Shown here: positions 44,508 to 53,443 of the stretch, in pieces | Layout: every line of letters begins with the position of its first letter | How positions within the stretch are numbered: the stretch's first letter is position 1 | Assembly (NCBI GenBank): GCA_021323675.1 | Contig: JAJPKP010000034.1 | Location: 94,885-158,884 of the forward strand | DNA: 64,000 nt | Direction: 5' to 3' | Source of the DNA: Pseudomonadota bacterium | Lineage (GTDB): Bacteria; Desulfobacterota; Binatia; Binatales; Binataceae | Made by a program: the position numbers and the translations under genes | The notes under the pieces: model-generated | Database searches by the model: none | What the model saw: the letters and a program-made list of their open reading frames with translations, nothing else | What the model was told of the DNA's origin: nothing

Positions 44508-45137
44508 ATGGCGCCCAAACCGACCCCGCGCCGCCGCCGCGCCCGCCCGCTCGATCCCCACGAGCGCAAAGCGCTGCTGCTCAGTTGCGCGATGCGGGTC
44601 TTTGCCCGCCGCGGCCTTCAGGGCGCCAGCTACGCCGAGATCGCGCGCGAAGCGAAGGTCTCCATCCCGGCGGTGTTCGTGTACTTTCCCAACCGCGCCG
44701 ATCTCGTCCGCGCGGTCCTTGACGAAGTCGCTCGCTTCGCCCTGGACCTGACGGGACGCATCCACGACAGCGCTCGGCCCGCGCCCGAGATCGTGCTCGA
44801 ACACGGCCGCGCGTTTATCGACTCGCTCGCAACCCATCCGGAATACATCCGGGTGCTGCTGGAATGGGGATCGTCGGTGCGCGACGAGGTCTGGCCGCTT
44901 TATCTGCGCTTCCAGGAGCAGTTGGTTGAGATGATCGCGCGGACGATTCAGCGCTGGCGTATCGAGACCGGCCGCGATCTCGACAAGCGCGCCGAGGACG
45001 ATGCGCGGCTGATCGTCGCGACGGGTCCGATGCTGTCGCAGATGAAGTTCGCGCGGGTGCCGGCGGAAAAAATCGAACAGTTCCTGCATAGCCTGATCCG
45101 CGACACTCTCGGCGAAGTCGCGGACCACGCGCGCTGA
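44508..45137 (+). CDS. TetR-family regulator of the dioxygenase cluster
   Basis: The 209-residue protein has a very Arg-rich N-terminus ([20 protein letters not shown]), then a TetR helix-turn-helix ([40 protein letters not shown]). The C-terminal ligand domain is helical. It lies directly before the Rieske dioxygenase operon on the same strand, with its own inverted-repeat operator, so it probably controls that operon or the divergent SDR. Confidence 0.9.
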   Translation: MAPKPTPRRRRARPLDPHERKALLLSCAMRVFARRGLQGASYAEIAREAKVSIPAVFVYFPNRADLVRAVLDEVARFALDLTGRIHDSARPAPEIVLEHGRAFIDSLATHPEYIRVLLEWGSSVRDEVWPLYLRFQEQLVEMIARTIQRWRIETGRDLDKRAEDDARLIVATGPMLSQMKFARVPAEKIEQFLHSLIRDTLGEVADHAR

Positions 45138-45237
45138 GCGCTTTTATGAACCCGAGCGGAAGAATTGCGATCGACGGCCGCCGCGCCGGCCTGGCGCTTG
45201 CCGCCGATGCCGCCCGCCGCCAATCCAAAACCCTTTG

Positions 45238-45251
45238 GGATTTCGAAATCC
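45238..45251. promoter_or_regulatory. 14-bp palindrome just upstream of the dioxygenase alpha gene
   Basis: GGATTTCGAAATCC is a perfect palindrome 10 bases before the ATG at 45262. It could be an operator or a structure that masks the ribosome site. Confidence 0.4.
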
Positions 45252-45261
45252 GAGGTTGCGA

Positions 45262-46557
45262 ATGAATACAAACGCGCGCGGAAATGGTGCGAATCTGCGC
45301 GGCCTGGTGGATGAAAAATCCGGCCGCTTCGATCCGCGAATCTATTGCGATCCCGCCATCTACGAGCTCGAACTCGAACGCATCTTCGCCCGGTCGTGGC
45401 TGTTCCTGTGCCATGAGAGCATGCTGAAAAAACCGGGCGACTTCTTTTCCACTTACATGGCCGAAGATCCCGTGCTGGTCGTGCGGCAGAAGGACGGATC
45501 GATTCGGGCGTTTCTGAATCAATGCCGCCATCGCGGGATGCGCATCTGCCGGGCGGATTGCGGCAACACCCGCGCATTCACCTGCTCCTATCATGGCTGG
45601 GGTTACGACCTCGCCGGCAACCTCGTCTCCGTTCCGCACGAAGAAGACGGCTATCGCAACGAACTCGACAAGAGCAAATGGGGACCCCTCCAGGTGCCTC
45701 GCCTTGAAAGCATCCACGGACTGGTGTTCGGAAACTGGGATCCCGATGCGCCAACGCTGCGCGACTACCTGGGCGACATGCTCTGGTACATCGACGGCTA
45801 TTTCGGCCGCAGCGCCGGCGGCACCGAGGTGGTTGGCGGGATGCATCGATGGGTGCTGCAGTGCAACTGGAAGTTCGCGGCCGAACAGTTCTGTTCCGAC
45901 ATGTACCACGCGGACTTCAGCCATCTTTCCGCGCTGATCGCGCAGCTACCCGAAGGCGTCGATCCCGCGTTCGGACGCCTGCCCACCGTCGGCAACCAGT
46001 TCAGCTCGGTCAACGGTCACGGCACCGGGTTTTTCACCCGGACGGGCAATCAGCCGCTCAACATCAACGGCCCGGTCGCCGACCAATGGTACCTGGGGCC
46101 GGCATCGGAGGAGGCGACGCGCCGGCTGGGGCAGACACGCGGAGCCGGAACCGTCGGCGGCCATATGACGGTCTTTCCCACATTTTCGTTTCTGCCGATG
46201 ATCCAGACGATGCGCGTATGGCATCCGCGCGGACCCGGAGAAATCGAAGTATGGGCGTGGGCATTGGTTGAAAAGGACGCACCCGCCGAGGTGAAGGAAG
46301 CGATCCGCGTCGGCGTGCTCCGCACCTTCAGCGCCGGCGGCATCTTCGAGCAGGACGATGGCGAGAACTGGCTCGAAATCCAGAAGGTGCTGCGCGGCTA
46401 TATGGCGCGCCGCCAGCAGTTCAACCTCGAGATGGGCCTCGGGCACGCGCGCACCGACCATCCCGATTTTCCCGGCAGGATCAACAACGTGTACGGAGAA
46501 GAAGCCGCGCGCGGGTTTTATCGCCGATGGGCCGAGCTGATCTCGGGGGAGGCATAA
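45262..46557 (+). CDS. Rieske aromatic-ring-hydroxylating dioxygenase, large (alpha) subunit
   Basis: The 431-residue protein carries the Rieske [2Fe-2S] motif C88-x-H90, then C108-x2-H111. The mononuclear iron site is in [14 protein letters not shown] (Asp213 bridging, His216, His221), and the late acidic ligand is in [11 protein letters not shown]. These match biphenyl, benzene and toluene-type ring dioxygenases that make cis-dihydrodiols. Its beta subunit, ferredoxin, diol dehydrogenase and ring-cleavage gene follow without large gaps. A ferredoxin reductase is not in the cluster. The start at MNTNARG has a GAGGTT ribosome site. Confidence 0.9.
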   Translation: MNTNARGNGANLRGLVDEKSGRFDPRIYCDPAIYELELERIFARSWLFLCHESMLKKPGDFFSTYMAEDPVLVVRQKDGSIRAFLNQCRHRGMRICRADCGNTRAFTCSYHGWGYDLAGNLVSVPHEEDGYRNELDKSKWGPLQVPRLESIHGLVFGNWDPDAPTLRDYLGDMLWYIDGYFGRSAGGTEVVGGMHRWVLQCNWKFAAEQFCSDMYHADFSHLSALIAQLPEGVDPAFGRLPTVGNQFSSVNGHGTGFFTRTGNQPLNINGPVADQWYLGPASEEATRRLGQTRGAGTVGGHMTVFPTFSFLPMIQTMRVWHPRGPGEIEVWAWALVEKDAPAEVKEAIRVGVLRTFSAGGIFEQDDGENWLEIQKVLRGYMARRQQFNLEMGLGHARTDHPDFPGRINNVYGEEAARGFYRRWAELISGEA

Positions 46558-46560
46558 CCC

Positions 46561-47118
46561 ATGAGCATCGAAACCGCGGTCCGGCCGCCATCTTCGAATG
46601 TCGAGCGCGTAACGCCGGAACTTCAGCAGGAAATCGAGCAGTTCCTCTATTTCGAGGCGCGGCTCCTCGACGATCGCCGCTACGAGGATTGGTACGCGCT
46701 GCTTGCCGACGATCTCCACTACTTCATGCCGACCCGCTACAACCGGCTGCGCCGCGAGGCGGACAAGGAATTTTCGGGGCCGGGTGAAGCCGCCTTCTTC
46801 GACGATGACAAGCAATCGATCGCGATGCGCATACGGCGGCTCAACACCGGGATGGCGTGGGCGGAGGATCCTCCTTCTCGCACCCGCCACATGGTCAGCA
46901 ACGTGACGATTCGGCCGCGCGGCAACCGCGAATATGAAGTTGACTGCTATTATCTTCTCTATCGCTCGCGGCTGGAGCGGGAGGTCGAGATGTTCGCCGG
47001 GATGCGCCACGACGTGCTCAGAAGATCCGCCCATCCCGCGGGCTTCGAGCTCGCGCGGCGCACGATAATCCTCGATCAAACCGTGCTGCTCGCGCGCAAC
47101 CTGAGCTTCTTCTTCTAA
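46561..47118 (+). CDS. Aromatic-ring-hydroxylating dioxygenase, small (beta) subunit
   Basis: The 185-residue protein has the cystatin-like fold of beta subunits: EIEQFLYFEARLLDDRRYED at the start, DWYALLADDLHYFMPTR, and MRIRRLNTGMAWAEDPPSRT followed by RHMVSNV. It is structural in the alpha3-beta3 hexamer and lies three bases after alpha, typical of such operons. Confidence 0.9.
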   Translation: MSIETAVRPPSSNVERVTPELQQEIEQFLYFEARLLDDRRYEDWYALLADDLHYFMPTRYNRLRREADKEFSGPGEAAFFDDDKQSIAMRIRRLNTGMAWAEDPPSRTRHMVSNVTIRPRGNREYEVDCYYLLYRSRLEREVEMFAGMRHDVLRRSAHPAGFELARRTIILDQTVLLARNLSFFF

Positions 47119-47133
47119 AGGCGGCCGCGGATC

Positions 47134-47439
47134 ATGGCATGGACCAGAGTATGCCGCGCCGATGAAGTCGCGGAGGGAGCGGCAATCAGAATCGCGCGGC
47201 AGAATCCGATCGCAATCTTTCACGTCGGCGGCGAATTCTTCGCAACCGACGATACCTGCACGCATGCGAAGTTCTCGCTGGCCGACGGCTATATCGAAGG
47301 CGACGAAGTCGTGTGCGCTCTGCACGAGGCGCGCTTCTGCCTGCGCACCGGCAAAGTGCTGGCTCCGCCCGCATCGGTGGCATTGCGCACCTACCCGGTT
47401 CGCATCGAAAGTGGAGAAGTTTTCGTGGACCTCGACTAG
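47134..47439 (+). CDS. Rieske ferredoxin of the dioxygenase
   Basis: The 101-residue protein binds a Rieske [2Fe-2S] cluster with CTHAKF and CALHEARF (CxH-x16-CxxH). It delivers electrons to the oxygenase alpha subunit. It is shorter than many but complete. It sits 15 bases after the beta gene and 9 bases before the diol dehydrogenase. Confidence 0.9.
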   Translation: MAWTRVCRADEVAEGAAIRIARQNPIAIFHVGGEFFATDDTCTHAKFSLADGYIEGDEVVCALHEARFCLRTGKVLAPPASVALRTYPVRIESGEVFVDLD

Positions 47440-47448
47440 GAGGCGGCC

Positions 47449-48261
47449 ATGGGATGGCTCGAAGGCAAAGTCGCGCTGGTCACCGGAGGCGCATCGGGTC
47501 TCGGTCGCGCGATCGTTGAGCGATTCGTTGAAGAAGGCGCTCGCGTCGCTTTCCTGGATCGCGCGCGAGACCGCGGCGAAGCGCTCGCATCAGAGCTCGG
47601 ATCGAAGGTGGCCGCGATCGTCGGAGATGTCACCGTGCTCGCCGACAATCAGCGCGCGGTCGCCGAGACCGTGCAGAAATTCGGACGGCTCGATTGCTTC
47701 GTCGGCAACGCGGGAATCTGGGATTTTTCGGTTTCGCTCGCCGATCTTCCCGAAGCTCGCGTCGGCGAAGCATTCGATGAGCTGTTCGGCGTGAACGTCA
47801 AGGGCTATCTGCTCGGCGCAAAGGCTGCCTATCGCGAGCTCGCAAAGACCCGCGGATGCATCATCTACACGGTGTCGAACGCGGGGTTCTACCCGTGCGG
47901 CGGCGGCCCGCTCTATACCGCATCGAAGCACGCGGTGGTCGGGTTGATTCGCCAGCTCGCTTACGAGCTCGCGCCGAAAATCCGCGTCAACGGCGTCGCG
48001 CCCGGCGCCATCCCCACCGATCTGCGCGGTCCGCGATCGCTGGCGATGGCGGATCGGTCGATCGCTTCGGTTCCCTTGAAAGAGGCGGTCGAAAGAGGGA
48101 TTCCGCTCGGCCGATTGCCCGAGCCGCGCGACTACACTGGATCGTATGTGCTGCTGGCGTCGCCCGAGAACTCTTCAACCGCGACCGGCGGCGTGATCAT
48201 CTGCGAAGGCGGAATCGGCGTGCGCGGCTTCGTCGATGCCGCCGGCGGAAAGAACCTGTAG
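47449..48261 (+). CDS. cis-dihydrodiol dehydrogenase (BphB-like SDR)
   Basis: The 270-residue SDR has TGGASGLGRAIVERF, NAGIWDFS, and the catalytic TVSNAGFYPCGGGPLYTASK (Ser, Tyr, Lys). FYPCGGGPLYTASKHAVVG is typical of cis-2,3-dihydrodiol-2,3-dehydrogenases such as BphB/TodD. It oxidises the dihydrodiol to a catechol with NAD. It lies in order between the oxygenase genes and the extradiol dioxygenase. Confidence 0.9.
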   Translation: MGWLEGKVALVTGGASGLGRAIVERFVEEGARVAFLDRARDRGEALASELGSKVAAIVGDVTVLADNQRAVAETVQKFGRLDCFVGNAGIWDFSVSLADLPEARVGEAFDELFGVNVKGYLLGAKAAYRELAKTRGCIIYTVSNAGFYPCGGGPLYTASKHAVVGLIRQLAYELAPKIRVNGVAPGAIPTDLRGPRSLAMADRSIASVPLKEAVERGIPLGRLPEPRDYTGSYVLLASPENSSTATGGVIICEGGIGVRGFVDAAGGKNL

Positions 48262-48272
48262 GAGGAGCATCG

Positions 48273-49157
48273 ATGAGCGCAGTCAGCAGCCTGGGCTATC
48301 TCGGTCTCGGCGTAAAGGACCTCGGCGCGTGGGAGCGCTTTGCCGCTGAAATCGTCGGACTGCAAAGCGCCGGAGCCGCCGGCGACGGCACGCTCAGGCT
48401 GCGGATGGATGAATACGCGTATCGCTTCTCGCTCCATCAGGACAATGCCGACGATCTCGCTTACGCGGGATGGGAAGTCGCCGATGCCGGCGCGCTCCGC
48501 GAAGTCGCCGAGCGCCTTCGCGGCGCGGGCGTAGCGGTCGAGAACGGCTCGAACGATCTGGCGGCCGCGCGCGGCGTGGCGGAGTTGATCACCTTCGCCG
48601 ATCCCAACGGAGTTCGATGCGAGGCGTTTTACGGACCGTCAGTCGAGTTCGAGCGGCCGTTTCATTCGCCCCGGGCGATTTCAGGATTCGTCACCGGCGA
48701 ACAGGGCCTCGGACATATCGTAATCGCGGTGAAGGACCTGAACGAGAGTCTGCGTTTCTACTGCGATGCGCTCGGCTTTCGCATCAGCGATTTCATCGAG
48801 ATGAAGTTCGGACCGATGCGCGCGACGATGGCGTTCCTGCACTGCAACCCGCGCCATCACACGATTGCGCTGGTGCCGGTGCCCCCTCCCAGGCGGCTGC
48901 ATCACTTCATGATCCAAACCCGATCGATCGACGATGTCGGCGCCACCCTGTATCTGGTGCAGGACCGCGGAATCGAGATCGCCGCCACGCTCGGGCGCCA
49001 TACCAACGATCACATGCTGTCGTTCTACATGCGCACGCCGTCGGGCTTCGAGATCGAATACGGATGGGGCGGGCGCGAGGTGGACGATCGCGTCTGGCAC
49101 GTGCAGAAGCATCACGCCCCCAGCATCTGGGGGCATCGCCGCGCGATGCCGCGATAG
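48273..49157 (+). CDS. Extradiol ring-cleavage dioxygenase (BphC-like)
   Basis: The 294-residue protein is a two-domain type I extradiol dioxygenase. Metal ligands fit LB400 BphC closely: H148 in GLGHIVIAV, H210 in RRLHHFMIQ, and a Glu in GFEIEYGWG near 260. A substrate-site His near 195 (NPRHHTIAL) and Tyr in FYMRTPSG are present. It should cleave a 3-substituted or biaryl catechol meta to the hydroxyls. No hydrolase for the product is adjacent. GGAGGAG precedes the ATG. Confidence 0.9.
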   Translation: MSAVSSLGYLGLGVKDLGAWERFAAEIVGLQSAGAAGDGTLRLRMDEYAYRFSLHQDNADDLAYAGWEVADAGALREVAERLRGAGVAVENGSNDLAAARGVAELITFADPNGVRCEAFYGPSVEFERPFHSPRAISGFVTGEQGLGHIVIAVKDLNESLRFYCDALGFRISDFIEMKFGPMRATMAFLHCNPRHHTIALVPVPPPRRLHHFMIQTRSIDDVGATLYLVQDRGIEIAATLGRHTNDHMLSFYMRTPSGFEIEYGWGGREVDDRVWHVQKHHAPSIWGHRRAMPR

Positions 49158-49216
49158 CGCGGCGCGAAGCTCAGCATCCTAACGCGCAGGAGGTGGCGCG
49201 GTGATCTCCTCTTCTC

Positions 49217-50317
49217 TTACCGGGCCGGCAGCAGGCGCAGATCCTGCCATCGCCGAATCCACTTGCGGAACATGTCTTCGGTATCGATACAGTCGTGAAA
49301 CCCCGCCTGGCGCGCCTTGATGGTGCTTACGAGCATCGCGGGCGGAAATTGATTGAACCCGTACGCGAATACCGAGTCGGCGAACTCGAACGATCCGCCG
49401 ACGAAGCTTTTCAGGTCAGTGGGCGATCGCAGATTGTATTTGCGCACAATCGCCGCCCATTCCGCCTCGCGCGCGGGCATCTCCTCGCGCAGGCAATGCG
49501 GCTCCGGCGCGCCAACCTTCATGCCGAAGGCGTCCGCGATCGCCGGCCACACCTCTGTCCACACGAAGACGTCGCCGTTGGTGATATTGAATATCTCGTT
49601 GGCGCAGGCGGGAGTGGTCGCCGCCCATTCCATCGATCGCGCCAGCACATCGGTATCGATCGCTTCCGCGATGCCGGGGGAGCCGCCGGGAAACGAGAGC
49701 GGAAGCCCGGATTCCTTTCTGAGCGCCGCATACACCCCGAGCGCGGGAATAACGTTGAGGTTTCCGCCGATCGCCTCGCCGAACACTATCTGCGGGCGCA
49801 GAATGGTCCAGGACCACGACTTTCCCGCCTGCTTGGCGCGCAGGTAGTCCTCCTGAAGCCAGTAGAAATTTTCGTGCTGATGGCGCGGATTGCGCTCGCG
49901 CGCCGGAATCGGAATCGGCCCGACGTGCGCTCCGTACGCCTTCGTGCCTTGCAGCAGCGAAACATGTTGCAGGTTGCGCGCCGCCGCCGACAGCGGCTCG
50001 AACAGGTTCCGCAGCATCGTAAGGTTGGTTTCCATCTGGTCGCGTTCGCGCCATCCCTTGATCACGCCGGTGGAAACCTTTTCGAACAGCGCCGCATACA
50101 CGACGTGCGTCACGTCGGACATGGCGCCGAACACCTCGGCGCATCGCTTCCGATCCATCAGATCGACCGATATGAACTCCGCCCCGCATCGGTCGAGCGG
50201 CGGGCGGCGCGATACCGCCACCACGTCCCAATCCTCGCGTCCGCCGAAGTGGCGGACGGCGCCGTAACCCACGAGTCCGGATGCGCCCGCTATCAGGATT
50301 TTTCGCTTGCTGGCCAT
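49217..50317 (-). CDS. PRISE-like SDR (progesterone 5-beta-reductase/iridoid synthase type)
   Basis: The 366-residue protein opens KILIAGASGLVGYGAVRHFG and has the PRISE-type stretch HENFYWLQEDYLRAKQ with the conserved Tyr/Trp pair. Then WTILRPQIVFGEAIGGNLNV and NITNGDVFVWTEVWPAIADA follow. PRISE enzymes reduce enones with NADPH. In bacteria they act on various enones. It is convergent with the extradiol dioxygenase gene, a plausible but unproved partner. Confidence 0.85.
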   Translation of the reverse strand: MASKRKILIAGASGLVGYGAVRHFGGREDWDVVAVSRRPPLDRCGAEFISVDLMDRKRCAEVFGAMSDVTHVVYAALFEKVSTGVIKGWRERDQMETNLTMLRNLFEPLSAAARNLQHVSLLQGTKAYGAHVGPIPIPARERNPRHQHENFYWLQEDYLRAKQAGKSWSWTILRPQIVFGEAIGGNLNVIPALGVYAALRKESGLPLSFPGGSPGIAEAIDTDVLARSMEWAATTPACANEIFNITNGDVFVWTEVWPAIADAFGMKVGAPEPHCLREEMPAREAEWAAIVRKYNLRSPTDLKSFVGGSFEFADSVFAYGFNQFPPAMLVSTIKARQAGFHDCIDTEDMFRKWIRRWQDLRLLPAR

Positions 50318-50435
50318 GGCTCTGTCCTAATAGCCCCGAAGCCCTCCTCATCACAACCGCCGGCGCACGGCCGCGCGCGACGGTCGGCGAGCCGCCGGAA
50401 TGACGGGAAGACGTTTACACGATGTCGGACCGAAG

Positions 50436-50516
50436 TCAGGCCAGATGGCTGATCACAACCCAGAGGATCGCCACGGTGATCGGCACGCCCAGAAGCCATG
50501 CGATGAAGTAGTTCAC
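50436..50516 (-). CDS. 26-residue predicted membrane peptide
   Basis: GTG at 50516 opens a 26-codon ORF with one hydrophobic span (NYFIAWLLGVPITVAILWVV), ending SHLA. GGAAGGA is upstream with somewhat long spacing. Tiny proteins beginning xNYxIAWLLGVP are seen in GC-rich bacteria. It follows the acr3-linked short ORF in the same frame. Confidence 0.5.
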   Translation of the reverse strand: MNYFIAWLLGVPITVAILWVVISHLA

Positions 50517-50567
50517 GTCACTGCTACATCCTTCCATGAGCGATAAGCATCCGCCGTGCCATCGCTT

Positions 50568-50657
50568 TCAGTCGCAGATGAAGCAGGAAGAAATGTCTAG
50601 GCGCGCGTTGAGGACCTCGAGCATTCCTTCAGCGGTAAAAATTTCCTGCCGGGTCAT
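50568..50657 (-). CDS. 29-residue ORF coupled to acr3
   Basis: The ATG at 50657 overlaps the acr3 stop (TGATG). The ORF ends SSCFICD before a TGA at 50568-50570. Past that TGA the frame stays open (KRWHGGCLSLMEGCSSD) into the 26-residue membrane ORF. A hairpin (AGCGAT with ATCGCT) follows the TGA. I do not know the family, and real coding is uncertain. Confidence 0.35.
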   Translation of the reverse strand: MTRQEIFTAEGMLEVLNARLDISSCFICD

Positions 50658-51754
50658 CAGGAAACGGCGCGTTGCTCGAATGCCGCCGAAGCGGCCGGCG
50701 CAAAGAAGCGGCCGCTCGCCCATCGCGCCACATCCACCAGGCCGATCATCACAGGCACTTCGATCAGCGGCCCGATCACAGCGGCCAGGGCCGCGCCGCT
50801 GTCGATGCCGAAGGTGGCGACCGCGACCGCGATTGCCAACTCGAAGTTGTTGGATGCGGCGGTGAATGACAGGGTCGCGGTTTGCGGATAATTCGCGCCC
50901 ACCCGGCGGCTCAGAACGAAAGATAACGCGAACATGATCGTGAAATAGAGCAGCAGCGGGATCGCAATCCGGACGACATCCAGCGGCAGTTCGACGATCC
51001 GCGCCCCCTTGATCGAAAACATCACCACGATCGTGAAGAGCAGGAACACGAGCGTGAGCGGGCTTATCTTCGGGACGAAGCGCTCGCGATACCAGGCCTT
51101 GCCCTTGCGCGCGGCAAGAACCCTCCAGGTCGCCAGCCCCGCGACAAACGGGATGCCCAGGTAGATGCCGACGCTTTTGGCAATCTCGGCGACCGTCACC
51201 TTGACCACGGCGCCGCCCAGGCCCAGCCATCGCGGCGCCATCGTCACGAACACCAGCGCGTAGAACGAAAAGAACAGCACCTGGAAAATCGAATTGAAAG
51301 CCACCAGCCCGGCGCAATAATCGGTGTCGCCGCCCGCCAGATCGTTCCATACGATCACCATCGCGATGCATCGAGCGAGGCCGATGATGATGAGGCCGGT
51401 CATGTACTCGGGCCGATCGCGCAAGAACAGCACCGCCAGCGCGAACATCAGCACCGGTCCGACGATCCAGTTCTGAACCAGCGACAGGCTGAGAATTTTC
51501 CAATCGCGGAAGATGTCGCCGAGCTCATCGTAGTTAACCTTCGCCAGCGGCGGATACATCATCAGGATGAGCCCGATCGCGATCGGTATCGAGGTGGTGC
51601 CGATGCTCAGGCGGTCAAAGACGAGCCTTATCCCGGGCGCAACCGCGCCCAGCGCAACCCCCGCCGCCATCGCAAGGAAGATCCATAGCGTCAGATACCG
51701 GTCGATGAAGGACAGGCGGCGGCGCGCCGGCGCCATCGTCATCGTCGCGCTCAT
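50657..51754 (-). CDS. acr3: Acr3-type arsenite efflux transporter
   Basis: The 365-residue protein has ten membrane spans of the bile-acid/arsenite symporter superfamily. The Acr3 signature with functional Cys is in [27 protein letters not shown]-like and [20 protein letters not shown] segments agree. It exports arsenite and lies last in the arsR-arsI-arsC-acr3 order. It follows arsC by 24 bases. Confidence 0.95.
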   Translation of the reverse strand: MSATMTMAPARRRLSFIDRYLTLWIFLAMAAGVALGAVAPGIRLVFDRLSIGTTSIPIAIGLILMMYPPLAKVNYDELGDIFRDWKILSLSLVQNWIVGPVLMFALAVLFLRDRPEYMTGLIIIGLARCIAMVIVWNDLAGGDTDYCAGLVAFNSIFQVLFFSFYALVFVTMAPRWLGLGGAVVKVTVAEIAKSVGIYLGIPFVAGLATWRVLAARKGKAWYRERFVPKISPLTLVFLLFTIVVMFSIKGARIVELPLDVVRIAIPLLLYFTIMFALSFVLSRRVGANYPQTATLSFTAASNNFELAIAVAVATFGIDSGAALAAVIGPLIEVPVMIGLVDVARWASGRFFAPAASAAFEQRAVS

Positions 51755-51778
51755 GATTTCTCTTCCCTCTCCGGACGG

Positions 51779-52303
51779 CTAAGAGACGGGTTCTTCCTTT
51801 TCGAGCCGCGCCTTGCCGATCTCGCGGACCCGCCGTTCGATGGCGAAGCGATCCAGCGCCTCGAGCCGCAGGCTCGTGAAAACCCTGATGCGGTTTTCGA
51901 GTTCGCGGTAGATGCGCAGGAAGAAACGGCGGACCGCTTCTTGCGGACCGGCGAACGCCGCGGGGTCCGCGACGCCCCAGTGCGCGGTGATCGGCTGCCC
52001 GGGCCATAGCGGGCAGGCTTCGCCCGCCGCCGAGTCGCATACGGTAAACACGAAGTCAAGCGGCGGGCTCTCCGGCCGCGCGAACTCGTCCCAGCTTTTG
52101 CTGCGCAAGCCGGACACGTCGTAGTTGAGTTCGCGCAGTATCCGCAGGGTCATCGGATGAATCTCGCCCCTGGGATGGCTGCCGGCGCTGAAGCCCGCGA
52201 ACTTCCCTTTTCCCCAGCGGCCGATCGCGCACTCCGCCATGATGCTGCGGGCGGAGTTGCCGGTGCAGAGGAAGAGCACGTTGTATCCGCGATTGGCCAT
52301 CAC
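51779..52303 (-). CDS. arsC: Arsenate reductase, low-molecular-weight phosphatase type
   Basis: The 174-residue protein has the phosphatase-type P-loop VLFLCTGNSARSIMAE with Cys13, then VFTVCDSAAGEACPLWPGQP, characteristic of the LMW-PTP ArsC family. It reduces arsenate to arsenite with thioredoxin or glutaredoxin. It is part of the ars operon, followed by acr3. Confidence 0.9.
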   Translation of the reverse strand: MMANRGYNVLFLCTGNSARSIMAECAIGRWGKGKFAGFSAGSHPRGEIHPMTLRILRELNYDVSGLRSKSWDEFARPESPPLDFVFTVCDSAAGEACPLWPGQPITAHWGVADPAAFAGPQEAVRRFFLRIYRELENRIRVFTSLRLEALDRFAIERRVREIGKARLEKEEPVS

Positions 52304-52326
52304 CCGGCGCTCACCTTTTCAGCGGC

Positions 52327-52815
52327 CTATTGCGAAGCCTTCGATCCGCCGCAGCATCCGCTCGCTACCGGAGCCGGCGCAGGCGTGCAGCAGGCTGCGG
52401 GCTCCGCCGCCGGCTTTTCCGCCGCGCCGCGCGGCGCCCGGTCGTTGCCGTACACGGTGCTCTCGCCAAAGGTATGGAACGTCTCCCAGGAAATTCCGCT
52501 TGGGTCGGACACCCAGCCCTTGTTGCCGCGCGCGTAGCAGCAGGTCGCGTTCTCCTGCCTGACGACCCTTTGCCCGGCGGCATCAAGACGGCCTGCCATC
52601 ACCGCGAGGTCTTCATCAGACTCGACTTGGAGTCCCAGGTGATCGAGGCCGGCCGAGGCGGCGGCGGTGATCGCGAAGTTGACGCGCGGATCTTCGAGCA
52701 TCCACTTCGCGTAGTCCGGCTTGAGCACCGCGGGCGCGGCGCCAAACAAGGTCGAGTAGAAGCTCACCGACGAATCGAGGTCATTTACGCGGACATGAAC
52801 GTGGAACCTTTTCAC
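52327..52815 (-). CDS. arsI: ArsI-like C-As lyase / CadI-type vicinal-oxygen-chelate protein
   Basis: The 162-residue protein starts with GTG after GGAGGATATCTGT. Metal ligands H5, H59 and E111 and the vicinal pair C92-C93 in NATCCYARGNKGWV fit ArsI, which cleaves C-As bonds of methylarsenite. After residue 120 a tail rich in Ala, Pro and Cys (ACC, GCC) is unusual and may bind arsenic. CadI annotation is an alternative for the fold. It overlaps arsR by four bases and precedes arsC. Confidence 0.85.
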   Translation of the reverse strand: MKRFHVHVRVNDLDSSVSFYSTLFGAAPAVLKPDYAKWMLEDPRVNFAITAAASAGLDHLGLQVESDEDLAVMAGRLDAAGQRVVRQENATCCYARGNKGWVSDPSGISWETFHTFGESTVYGNDRAPRGAAEKPAAEPAACCTPAPAPVASGCCGGSKASQ

Positions 52816-53195
52816 ACAGATATCCTCCGGCTTTTCCTTGATTGAACGGGCGCGGGCGGCGCGCACTCGGACGAGCATCCGGCCGAGGCCCGCGGCGCGC
52901 AAAGCTCGGCTCTTCCGCCGCAGCAGTTTTCGGTCAGATAAGCGAGCAGGTCGCTCATCGCCTTGAAATTGGCGCTGTAGATGATCGATCGGCTCACGCG
53001 GCGCGAGGTTACCATCCCGGCGAATCGAAGCTGATTCAGATGGAACGACAGGGTGGGCGGCGGCTGGCCGAGCCGCTCGCCGATTTCCCCGGCCGCCATC
53101 CCTTGCGGGCCTTTCTGCACCAGCAGGCGGAAGATGTCGAGGCGGGTTTCCTGGGCGAGAGCGCCGAGCGCCGCGATCGCGCTTGACTTCTTCAT
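52812..53195 (-). CDS. arsR: ArsR-family arsenic repressor
   Basis: The 127-residue winged-helix repressor has TRLDIFRLLVQKGPQGMAAG and QPPPTLSFHLNQLRFAGMVT. The C-terminal cysteines C91, C92 and C99 (NCCGGRAELC) form the As(III) site type seen in Acidithiobacillus ArsR (CC then C). Further cysteines (107, 111) are present. It heads the operon and probably binds the inverted repeat just upstream. Confidence 0.9.
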   Translation of the reverse strand: MKKSSAIAALGALAQETRLDIFRLLVQKGPQGMAAGEIGERLGQPPPTLSFHLNQLRFAGMVTSRRVSRSIIYSANFKAMSDLLAYLTENCCGGRAELCAPRASAGCSSECAPPAPVQSRKSRRISV

Positions 53196-53201
53196 AGTTC
53201 C

Positions 53202-53217
53202 ATATTTATAGAAATAT
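53202..53217. promoter_or_regulatory. ArsR operator-like inverted repeat
   Basis: ATATTT (53202-53207) and AAATAT (53212-53217) are inverted arms around ATAG, seven bases before the arsR ATG on the minus strand. AT-rich inverted repeats at this place suit ArsR/SmtB-type repressors. Confidence 0.55.
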
Positions 53218-53443
53218 CATCCAAGTGTGTCAAGGGCGCGGGGCGCGTACAGCCGCCCGCATGGCTCTCCGCGGGCGCGGCGCCAGCCCGTGAAGGCCCG
53301 CGCCTCCGTTCACTTCCTGGTTGACAAAGATCACGACGGTGCACCACCGGCGGCAGGACCAGGATCGGCTGGAAGGCATCGCCGTTGCGATCGCGGGTCG
53401 TCCGGACTTTATTGGGTCAGCGTTTGACGTTTGCGAGGAGCCC

